A stretch of DNA of 8,407 nucleotides from positions 3,064 through 11,470 of the forward strand of contig PMBP01000168.1 of the NCBI GenBank assembly GCA_003152975.1, read 5' to 3'. Under the pieces are notes generated by a model that saw nothing but the letters and a program-made list of their open reading frames with translations, was not told where the DNA came from and did not search any database. Made by a program: the position numbers and the translations under genes. Shown here piece after piece: positions 1-5,361 of the stretch; within the stretch, counting starts at the first letter, position 1; each line of letters starts with the position of its first letter. The stretch is from Phycisphaerales bacterium. GTDB lineage: Bacteria > Planctomycetota > Phycisphaerae > Sedimentisphaerales > Anaerohalosphaeraceae.

Positions 1-2236
1 CGATCGCCCCTTCCCTGCCGAACCCCGGATCTCCGTGGTTGATGCACGGCGAATCCGCCTTCAGACGATAGTCATACACCGGCGGATTGGATGACTCATA
101 CGGCATCACAAACCGGGGATCGCCGACGATGGTGCCGTTCTTGCACGCGATATCGTCCTGTACCACGGTACCGTAACTGCCCGAATACAGGTAGGCATTT
201 TGTACGCCGCAATACTGGATCTGATTGATATTGGCCACTAATATCGAACGCGGATTCCGGATATTTCTGACGATCGTGTTGCCAATCAGCGTTCCCGTAT
301 TCGTGCAATCAATGTCGTAGTACCCGGTGGAGGCCGTTTGGGAAAGAATGTTGTCGGCAATCGTGCATCGTTCGATGACGCTGCGGGACCGGGATTCGTT
401 GCCGGTCGAAGTCGCGGCAAAAATGGCCGCTCCTCGGCTATTCGAAATATTGCCCACCAGCAGGCAATCTTCGATCAGTGCCTGACAGGCCCCGATTAGC
501 GCGATACCGCCCCCGTAATTCACTTTTCGACTCTGCTGATCCGGAGGCCAATAGCCCGGAGAAGGATACGAACCATACCCATTCCAGGAGACATTACACC
601 TCCGGATCGTCGGAGAGCTGTCTTGGCAGAATATCCCGCCGCCCATATAACCACTCAACGATCCAGAACTGGTGGACAGTCCCCCGCCCAGTTGCAGTGT
701 CAACCCCTCGACGATCGAATCCCGGCCCTCGCCCTTGTTGAAGGTCACGCAGGGACCCTGGCATCGTCCGTCAATGATCGTCGTTTGCACCGTGGTCCAG
801 TTCTGCGGATCGGTGCTGCGGAGAACGATCTTCTTGCCGAGGAAATCCAGAGGGAGCTTGTAGGTCCCCGGCGACACGACAATCGTATCCCAGTCGGCCG
901 CCTGAATGATCGCCCCCTGAATCTGCGCAATATCCTGCGGCACGCGGATCACCCGCCCCACATGCAGCACAACCGGCACAACCAGTTTCGGGATTCCATT
1001 GACAACCACGCCCAGATCGCACCGATATTCACCCTCGGCCAATCCAGCCGGATCCACGCTAACGGAAATCGTCTGTGCCGTCTGGCCGACGCTCCCGCCG
1101 GCTGGCTCCACCGTTACCCATGCACAATCCCCCTTGTCGATCTGCCCCGAACCGGTTCCACCGTCAAGATTGTACAGTTCAAAGCTCTTGACCGGCGTTG
1201 CCGACATGCCTCCCGATCCGCCAAAATCCAGCCGCCCCGGCTCGGCGACCAGCGTCACTCCCGCCGGATCAAACTCGATCGCCCCCATGTCCGTTACGAC
1301 CGACGCATCCCCGTTTCCGTCAACCGCGCGATATCCGCCGCGAAGATCCCACGCCCCCAGCGGAACCGGCGGCGTGTTGGTCCCGGCGTCGATGCACGGC
1401 GATCCGGCCAACAGCGAATACCCCGGACCCAACTGCGGATCGACCTTGATATTTCCGGTGACCAGGATCGCCTTGGAATAACAGCTATAAGCCGGCTGCG
1501 AACTGTTGACCACGTCGGCGACGGTCGCCACGCCGCCGGAACCCAATGCGGTATTCCCCCAGATGATGCAATTGGTTATCGTGCCCGAACAGGTATTTAC
1601 GCCCGCGGTTCCGGTTTCGAGACAACGATTGTTGACAATGGTGCAGTGGGCAATGGCTCCCATGCAATTATACAGCCCGCCGTTAATGCCGCGATTCTCG
1701 GCGATCAGGCAATTCGAGATGATCCCACTGCATGATCCAAGCCCCCCCCCGACAGTCTGTCCGGTATTCCCCGTGATGCGGCAGCGGTCGATCAATCCCT
1801 GGATCAGATGGATTCCTCCCACGAAATTGGAATAGTTGTTCCGCACCCAGCACCGCGAAATCGTCGCCTGCGCATTGTTTCCCCGAATTCCACCATCCAT
1901 ACCATTCTGGATCGACAAACCAGATATAACGCAGGCAGGATTTTCGGCTCCCGTGAACTGTACGACCGGTCCCGTATAGCCCGCCGGCGGCTGAATGATC
2001 GTTCGCGAGACCAGCCCCCAGTCGTCGGGGTTGGTCCCGGTCACCGTGATGTTTTTCGGCACGAATTGAAGGGTCTCGACATGCACCCCCTCGGCCACGA
2101 CGACGGTATCCCCCGGATTGGCCATGTTGATGGCCCCCTGGATTGTGGGAACATCCCCCGGAACCTGAATCACCGCCGCGCCCGCCAAACCGCCCAAAAC
2201 CAGCCATGCCCAAATCAACGATCGAAAAGTCCGCAT
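1..2236 (-). CDS. Secreted right-handed parallel beta-helix protein, two units around a BACON/Ig-like domain (3' end outside window)
   Basis: The minus frame from ATG 2236 was read codon by codon and has no stop in 745 codons, so the gene runs off the left edge. Residues 1-20 form a signal peptide (Arg-rich start, hydrophobic core, LAGA cleavage region), so export is expected. Residues 22-290 are a first beta-helix unit beginning VIQVPGDVPTIQGAI, with short Gly/Asn-rich rungs of the type 'I.NC.I..N', ending SPCIDAG at 279-285. A D-L-R-G...DMGAIEF stretch near 300-322 resembles the choice-of-anchor-Q tail. Residues about 326-425 look like a BACON/Ig-like domain (WVTVEPAGGS, then GLAEGEYRCDL). 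A second unit starts RVIRVPQDIAQIQGAI at 428 and reaches SPCINHG at 729-735. Start choice: GGAGGT at 2241-2246 lies 4 nt before ATG 2236. An in-frame ATG at 2248 overlaps that site and is less likely. The exact role is unknown; polysaccharide binding or cleavage, or surface adhesion, is typical of the fold. No catalytic site was identified. Confidence 0.88.
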   Translation of the reverse strand, partial: MRTFRSLIWAWLVLGGLAGAAVIQVPGDVPTIQGAINMANPGDTVVVAEGVHVETLQFVPKNITVTGTNPDDWGLVSRTIIQPPAGYTGPVVQFTGAENPACVISGLSIQNGMDGGIRGNNAQATISRCWVRNNYSNFVGGIHLIQGLIDRCRITGNTGQTVGGGLGSCSGIISNCLIAENRGINGGLYNCMGAIAHCTIVNNRCLETGTAGVNTCSGTITNCIIWGNTALGSGGVATVADVVNSSQPAYSCYSKAILVTGNIKVDPQLGPGYSLLAGSPCIDAGTNTPPVPLGAWDLRGGYRAVDGNGDASVVTDMGAIEFDPAGVTLVAEPGRLDFGGSGGMSATPVKSFELYNLDGGTGSGQIDKGDCAWVTVEPAGGSVGQTAQTISVSVDPAGLAEGEYRCDLGVVVNGIPKLVVPVVLHVGRVIRVPQDIAQIQGAIIQAADWDTIVVSPGTYKLPLDFLGKKIVLRSTDPQNWTTVQTTIIDGRCQGPCVTFNKGEGRDSIVEGLTLQLGGGLSTSSGSLSGYMGGGIFCQDSSPTIRRCNVSWNGYGSYPSPGYWPPDQQSRKVNYGGGIALIGACQALIEDCLLVGNISNSRGAAIFAATSTGNESRSRSVIERCTIADNILSQTASTGYYDIDCTNTGTLIGNTIVRNIRNPRSILVANINQIQYCGVQNAYLYSGSYGTVVQDDIACKNGTIVGDPRFVMPYESSNPPVYDYRLKADSPCINHGDPGFGREGAI

Positions 2237-2240
2237 AGAA

Positions 2241-2246
2241 ACCTCC
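2241..2246 (-). promoter_or_regulatory. Ribosome binding site of the beta-helix gene
   Basis: GGAGGT on the minus strand, 4 nt before ATG 2236. It decides the start, because the in-frame ATG at 2248 overlaps this site and could not use it. Confidence 0.7.
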
Positions 2247-2248
2247 AT

Positions 2249-2357
2249 TTTCTCATGGGAATCGGGTCTCTCTGACCCTTCTGGGGATGTTAGATGACCC
2301 TGCTCTCCCGTTTTTGCTCCAAAAACCCGTCTGTCTCCCGCTGCTCTGAATATAAAC
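2249..2357 (-). other. 5' leader of the beta-helix gene with two small hairpins
   Basis: If transcription starts near 2357, the leader is about 120 nt. It holds a GTTTTT-GGAGC-AAAAAC stem-loop (2310-2326) and a GGGTC-AGAGA-GACCC stem-loop (2264-2278), the latter about 18 nt upstream of the Shine-Dalgarno site. CGGGAGA occurs twice, 30 nt apart (2304-2310 and 2334-2340). There is no run of U after either stem, so neither looks like an intrinsic terminator, and no known riboswitch class is recognised. A role in mRNA stability or translation control is only inferred. Confidence 0.35.
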
Positions 2358-2363
2358 CACAAC

Positions 2364-2391
2364 ATTATACCATATTTCGGCGATTTGTCAA
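2364..2391 (-). promoter_or_regulatory. Sigma-70-type promoter of the beta-helix gene
   Basis: The minus strand carries a perfect TTGACA (-35, 2386-2391) and a perfect TATAAT (-10, 2364-2369) with a 16-bp spacer. Directly upstream (about 2392-2412) the DNA is very A/T-rich, like an UP element. It points at the beta-helix gene, 128 bp before its ATG. Such a match to consensus is unusual in GC-rich DNA and suggests strong constitutive expression unless repressed. Confidence 0.75.
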
Positions 2392-2521
2392 CAAATTTCT
2401 AAAATAATATTCCGCCTTCCCCGAAATCCGTCATCCGATTGCCGTAGAATTTTAGATTTCGTGCATTGATTTTCTTCTCATGTCCTTCCTGCGGGAACAC
2501 AGATTCCTCTATCATAACGAA

Positions 2522-2547
2522 TATCGACGATACCATCGTATTACGAT
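2522..2547. repeat. Overlapping short palindromes of the CGAT type
   Basis: Three inverted repeats overlap within 26 bp: TATCG-A-CGATA (2522-2532), ACGAT-ACC-ATCGT (2527-2539) and ATCGTA-T-TACGAT (2535-2547). The half-site ATCG/CGAT recurs again at 2557-2564 and in the next palindrome cluster. This could be a multi-site operator or simply low-complexity AT-rich DNA. Confidence 0.45.
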
Positions 2548-2578
2548 AATTCTGTGCGATATATATTTATTTTCTCGT

Positions 2579-2606
2579 ATATCGGATCCTGTACATCCGA
2601 TATCGG
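2579..2606. repeat. 25-bp interrupted palindrome plus a 10-bp perfect palindrome
   Basis: ATATCGGAT (2579-2587) and ATCCGATAT (2595-2603) are perfect 9-bp inverted arms around a 7-bp spacer. The right arm overlaps CCGATATCGG (2597-2606), a perfect 10-bp palindrome. The size and symmetry fit a dimeric regulator site. A terminator is unlikely because there is no flanking T-run on either strand. Confidence 0.5.
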
Positions 2607-2649
2607 TACTTTTCCGGATAGCCCTCGATCCTTTTCCTCGTTCTCATCT

Positions 2650-2791
2650 GTCCCCACTCGTGCCCGAAGTGGCGGCCTCCCGTGGCCCCATTCCGATGAA
2701 GGTAATCACGACCTCAGCAGATGAGATAGGACTCGACCAGAGCCCAATAGGCGTGCCGTTTGCCATTTTTGGTAACTGTGACGGGACGAAT
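2650..2791 (-). pseudogene. Probable remnant of an IS1634-type transposase N-terminus
   Basis: The minus frame from 2791 reads I-R-P-V-T-V-T followed by KNGKRHAYWALVESY (to about 2726), which resembles my recollection of IS1634-family transposase N-termini, where a 'GKRHAYWALVES' stretch precedes 'GPRQRVVAYLG'. A TGA stop follows at 2714-2716. After it, YLHRNGATGGRHFGHEWG can be read in the same frame, and the expected V-V precedes it in the neighbouring frame, which implies a small deletion. There is no start codon, catalytic core or visible terminal inverted repeat. The resemblance is from memory and no search was run. The alternative is a chance match in spacer DNA. Confidence 0.4.
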
Positions 2792-2977
2792 CAACAGGGC
2801 AGAATTGTTGAATCCAAATCATCCGAGGTAATCCGAAAGGTATTCACTTCATCGGGCGTGGAGCCCAAACCGATCCTCGTGAGTTCCGCCCTGTCGCGAT
2901 TCCAGAGGAATAAGGAAGACAAACCGACGAAACTATTGTCGCAGTCGCGAAATGTTCTCCCAACTGCGGAACCGGGT

Positions 2978-3718
2978 TTAGGTCTTCTTTTTCAAAAGAT
3001 TCTTCAACTCATACACCGACACATGAGTCGATAGCGGTTCGACGGCGACCTTGGGGTGTTTGTGGAGGGGGACATCCTTCGACAGGCACGCCGCGACCGA
3101 CTCGGTAAAGCCGATGCCGCTGGGGCAGTTTCGGGCGACCCACTCCATGATCAGGAAGGCCAGGTTCACCGTCTCGCCGCAGATGTCCGTGCGGGCGTAG
3201 TCGGGGTGGCCGATCGTGCCGAGATAGATTGGCCCGGCGTTGAGGGAGATGACCATGTTGGGGTAGTCGATGATCCTGCGGGCATAGACAGCCGCCTTGA
3301 CGGCCCGCTCGGCGTGGGCCTGGCCGGAGAAGAAACACAGGAAGCCGTCGCCGACATACTTGACCGGCACGCCATCGTAGCGAAGGACCGATTCGGTCAG
3401 CGGGTAAAAGATGCGGTTGGCCCAGTCGGCCACCTCGCGGGATTGCATCCGTGTCGATTGCCGGGCGAATTGGTTGAGTGACGAGCAGAAGGCCGTACCG
3501 TCGAATTCGCCCGGCGGCTGCTCGGTGACGCCCAGCAGGAAATCCGTCGTGACCGTCAGGATTGTGGCCAGGTCCGACAGCATCGCGATATCCGGTAAAC
3601 TCTCGTCGCGTTCCCACTTGGAGACGGCTTGCGGACTGATGCCCAGCGCATGGGCCAGATCGACCTGCTTGAGGCCCCGCTGAATTCGCAGCTTTTTGAT
3701 TCGATCGCCGATGAGCAT
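2978..3718 (-). CDS. XRE-family HTH fused to a degenerate class III nucleotide-cyclase homology domain
   Basis: The 246-aa protein starts with a Cro/C1-type HTH (residues 1-62). It has IKKLRIQRGLKQVDLAHALG, then GISPQAVSKWERDESLPDI as the recognition region, and ends TDFLLG. Residues about 72-240 match the class III adenylate/guanylate cyclase fold: YDGVPVKYVGDGFLCFF (114-130, metal Asp at D124), NAGPIYLGTIG (160-170) and TDICGETVNLAFLI (177-190, with D178 and N185 kept). The first metal Asp of the usual D-I-x-G-F motif appears replaced by Ser (about S80 in FCSSLNQF), and the transition-state Arg four residues after N185 is Leu189. Catalysis by the normal mechanism is therefore doubtful, and a ligand-sensing or dimerisation role is inferred. 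There is no membrane segment, so it is a cytosolic DNA-binding regulator. It is transcribed divergently from the DUF486 gene and may regulate that gene or itself. GAGGT at 3730-3734 lies 11 nt before the ATG. Confidence 0.85.
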   Translation of the reverse strand: MLIGDRIKKLRIQRGLKQVDLAHALGISPQAVSKWERDESLPDIAMLSDLATILTVTTDFLLGVTEQPPGEFDGTAFCSSLNQFARQSTRMQSREVADWANRIFYPLTESVLRYDGVPVKYVGDGFLCFFSGQAHAERAVKAAVYARRIIDYPNMVISLNAGPIYLGTIGHPDYARTDICGETVNLAFLIMEWVARNCPSGIGFTESVAACLSKDVPLHKHPKVAVEPLSTHVSVYELKNLLKKKT

Positions 3719-3724
3719 GAGATT

Positions 3725-3752
3725 ATTCTACCTCGATTGGCTCGTTTGTCCA
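3725..3752 (-). promoter_or_regulatory. Candidate promoter of the HTH-cyclase gene, possibly leaderless
   Basis: On the minus strand, TGGACA (3747-3752) and TAGAAT (3725-3730) are separated by 16 bp, each with one mismatch to consensus. The -10 ends 6 nt before ATG 3718, so transcription would begin at or next to the start codon. The possible Shine-Dalgarno GAGGT (3730-3734) overlaps the -10 and would not be in the transcript. A TTGG-9-CCAA inverted repeat (3737-3753) covers the spacer and could be an autoregulatory site, but it is short. Confidence 0.45.
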
Positions 3753-3773
3753 ACGGGATTTGCGGGTCCGGCC

Positions 3774-3802
3774 TTGCCAGAAGGCCCCGCGTCTGGTATG
3801 TC
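3774..3802 (+). promoter_or_regulatory. Candidate promoter of the DUF486 gene
   Basis: TTGCCA (3774-3779) and TATGTC (3797-3802) have a 17-bp spacer, and TGG precedes the -10 as an extended -10. The -35 lies inside a GCCTT-GCCAG-AAGGC inverted repeat (3771-3785), which could be an operator in the divergent control region. The predicted leader is about 30 nt. Confidence 0.4.
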
Positions 3803-3839
3803 TGGGGAAAACGAACGAAGACAATTGAGGATTTTCGAT

Positions 3840-4172
3840 ATGGCGACGATTCTGCTGTTGGTGTGTTCCAATGTATTCATGACGATGGCCTGGTACGGCC
3901 ATCTGAAGTACCCGACCTCCAACCTGTGGAAGGCCGTCCTGATCAGTTGGCTGATCGCTTCCGTGGAGTACTGTTTCCAGGTGCCCGCCAACCGGATCGG
4001 GCTTAACGGCGGCTTTACCATCGGGCAACTCAAGACGATCCAGGAGATCATTACGCTGGTGGTGTTTGTGGTGTTTGCGTTCCTGTATTTCGGCGAGAAG
4101 TTCACCTGGAACTACTGGGCGGGCTTTGTGTGCATCGCCCTGGCCGGCTTTTTCATCTTCTATTACAAGTGA
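3840..4172 (+). CDS. DUF486 / DMT-superfamily small membrane protein
   Basis: This 110-aa protein is recognisable as the DUF486 family, which belongs to the drug/metabolite transporter superfamily and usually has about 110-120 residues, so it is full length. Four hydrophobic segments fit inner-membrane helices. Family hallmarks seen are the MTMAWYGHLKY region after helix 1, SWLIASVEYCFQVPANRIG in helix 2 and its loop, GGFTIGQLKTIQEIITL, and the C-terminal WNYWAGFVCIALAGFFIFY. The start was set at ATG 3840 because GAGG at 3827-3830 lies 9 nt upstream. A longer in-frame extension to 3696 would overlap the divergent gene and has no family support. The transported substrate is unknown. It ends only 12 bp from the end of the convergent small Cys protein gene, with no terminator visible between them. 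Confidence 0.9.
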   Translation: MATILLLVCSNVFMTMAWYGHLKYPTSNLWKAVLISWLIASVEYCFQVPANRIGLNGGFTIGQLKTIQEIITLVVFVVFAFLYFGEKFTWNYWAGFVCIALAGFFIFYYK

Positions 4173-4184
4173 CCGGCCGGGTGG

Positions 4185-4418
4185 TTATTGTGGATTCCAG
4201 TTGGTGGTAAATTCCCCGCACCAGGCCTCGTCGCTGACCACCGGCCAATGGGCGAGGGTCAGGACCGTCCCGTGTTCCTTCGAGCTGCGATAATACGGCG
4301 GGTTTGGCCGGGGGGCGTACCTCCGGCACAGGCCGGTGCGTTTTTCCGCCTCCGGCATGGAGGAATAGAAAACGCAATTGGCGCATCGAACGTTCGGAGC
4401 GGGTACGGACATGGTCAT
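4185..4418 (-). CDS. Small four-cysteine protein (CxxC...C...WCGEF type)
   Basis: A 77-aa soluble protein with C12-x2-C15, C31 in GLCRRYAPRP, and C67 in a WCGEF motif near the C-terminus. Four cysteines in this order suggest a zinc knuckle or Fe-S binding. Similar short CANC/CRR/WCGEF proteins are, from memory, common as hypothetical proteins in environmental bacteria and phages; no function is established. A start at Met3 (4412) is also plausible, since GGGG at 4421-4424 is 8 nt before that ATG and only 2 nt before ATG 4418. The gene begins 19 bp after the upstream membrane protein gene ends, so it is probably the last gene of that operon. Confidence 0.75.
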   Translation of the reverse strand: MTMSVPAPNVRCANCVFYSSMPEAEKRTGLCRRYAPRPNPPYYRSSKEHGTVLTLAHWPVVSDEAWCGEFTTNWNPQ

Positions 4419-4437
4419 TTCCCCATCACGGTCAAAA

Positions 4438-5259
4438 TCAATTCAGTTTGTCGATATCTCCAACGGTTGCCGAATCTCGGATCGCCGGATCATTGTGACC
4501 GGGAACCGGCCATTCGACAATCTTATTTTTCGCCGCGGGCGGATGGGGCGGTGGCGGGGCGGTTGGCGCAATCCCCGACGGGATATCGAAAAGAACCGTG
4601 CCGCGTTGCTGGAGGGCCAGTCGAAGGCCGTGCGAGAAATCCCCGGCGGGGTGAAAGAGCAGGGCACACTGACATGCGGATGCGGCCGGTTGCAGATGCG
4701 GGGATTCCTGGAGGAGCGGCGCATAAATCAGGACCACATCATAGACGCCCGCGGCGGCCGCGACCACTTTGCCGAGGGGGATAGACTGATCTCCGTTGAA
4801 ATAAACCGCCGGCCAGACATGGAGGTCCTTGAAGGGCGTTTGAATGGGGCGTGGTTGCTCCAGGGCCTCAAGCGATTCCAGTTCAAAGACTCGCGCGACG
4901 GAATTTCGCGGCAAGTCCAGGTCAATCAACAGGCACCGCTTCTTTTGCCGGACCAGTTCCATCGCCGTCTGGACCGGGACAGTGACCGAAAGGCAGTCGT
5001 ACTGTTCGGCGGTCATCAGGATCACCGACGGGCACGCGGAGATTTCCAGGATTCGCCGGGCCAGGGCCTTCGGGTCAGTCGTAGGGAGATTCGCGGCCGA
5101 TGCATCCCGGCGTCGGCCGAGCCATCGACGGGAAACCTGGATCAGCCAGCCGGCAAGGCCCAGAAGGAAAAACGAAACGCCGATCAGGAACAGGTGGCGT
5201 CCTGATCGCTGCAGAGTCCATAGAGCCCATTGAGTCAGGTTCTCGAGCCAATGATCCAT
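4438..5259 (-). CDS. Membrane-anchored pseudo-ATPase resembling BY-kinase/ParA-MinD proteins
   Basis: The 273-aa protein has one transmembrane helix (about 22-42), followed by an Arg-rich cytoplasmic boundary (SRRWLGRRR). Residues 67-220 follow the order of CpsD/Wzc-type BY-kinase or MinD folds. A strand and loop at Walker A (VILMTAEQYDCLSVTV, 79-94) lack the GK[S/T] motif. A Walker A'-like strand, CLLIDLDLPRNSVARVFEL (109-127), keeps both Asp. A Walker B-like strand, YDVVLIYAPLLQESP (173-187), has Tyr where the usual IIDTP Asp stands. ATP hydrolysis or tyrosine phosphorylation is thus unlikely, and no C-terminal Tyr cluster is present. The tail is Pro-rich (232-240). ATG 5259 is the earliest start: an in-frame stop lies at 5323-5325 and no other start codon lies between. 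The ribosome site is weak. It follows the coiled-coil gene by 102 bp. A membrane scaffold role is inferred. Confidence 0.75.
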   Translation of the reverse strand: MDHWLENLTQWALWTLQRSGRHLFLIGVSFFLLGLAGWLIQVSRRWLGRRRDASAANLPTTDPKALARRILEISACPSVILMTAEQYDCLSVTVPVQTAMELVRQKKRCLLIDLDLPRNSVARVFELESLEALEQPRPIQTPFKDLHVWPAVYFNGDQSIPLGKVVAAAAGVYDVVLIYAPLLQESPHLQPAASACQCALLFHPAGDFSHGLRLALQQRGTVLFDIPSGIAPTAPPPPHPPAAKNKIVEWPVPGHNDPAIRDSATVGDIDKLN

Positions 5260-5361
5260 CCGTGATCCATCGTCCGAAATCCGCGTAGGAAAGTGAATCC
5301 GTATCGCAGTCTCAATCTCGTTTCACGAGCCGAACCGGTAGTGTCGTTTGAACGGATCTCG

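Larger units (their letters stand above)
2392..2977. other. Non-coding spacer, AT-rich in its left half
   Basis: There is no convincing intact gene between the beta-helix promoter and the end of the HTH-cyclase gene. The left half (about 2340-2610) is markedly A/T-richer than the rest of the window and holds palindrome clusters. The right half (2650-2800) holds a probable transposase remnant. From 2800 to 2977 no feature was recognised. One minus frame stays open for about 57 codons there, but without a start or a recognisable family. Confidence 0.5.

Noticed and set aside
623..1735. A 370-codon plus-strand open frame
   Set aside because: It lies fully inside the beta-helix gene on the other strand. 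Its translation is Arg/Pro/His-rich with no recognisable domain, while the minus frame has a signal peptide and clear repeats.
2246..2248. Earlier in-frame ATG of the beta-helix gene
   Set aside because: It overlaps the Shine-Dalgarno sequence GGAGGT, which is correctly placed only for ATG 2236.
2480..3034. A 184-codon plus-strand open frame across the spacer
   Set aside because: It has no clear ribosome site and no recognisable family, runs into the end of the HTH-cyclase gene, and covers both the palindromes and the likely transposase remnant.
3009..3617. A 202-codon minus-strand frame inside the HTH-cyclase gene
   Set aside because: It is an Arg/Pro-rich out-of-frame reading of the same strand. 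The other frame carries the HTH and cyclase motifs.
5317..5329. CTCGT-TTC-ACGAG hairpin between the coiled-coil and pseudo-ATPase genes
   Set aside because: The stem is only 5 bp with no T-run, which is too weak to call a terminator that would split the operon.
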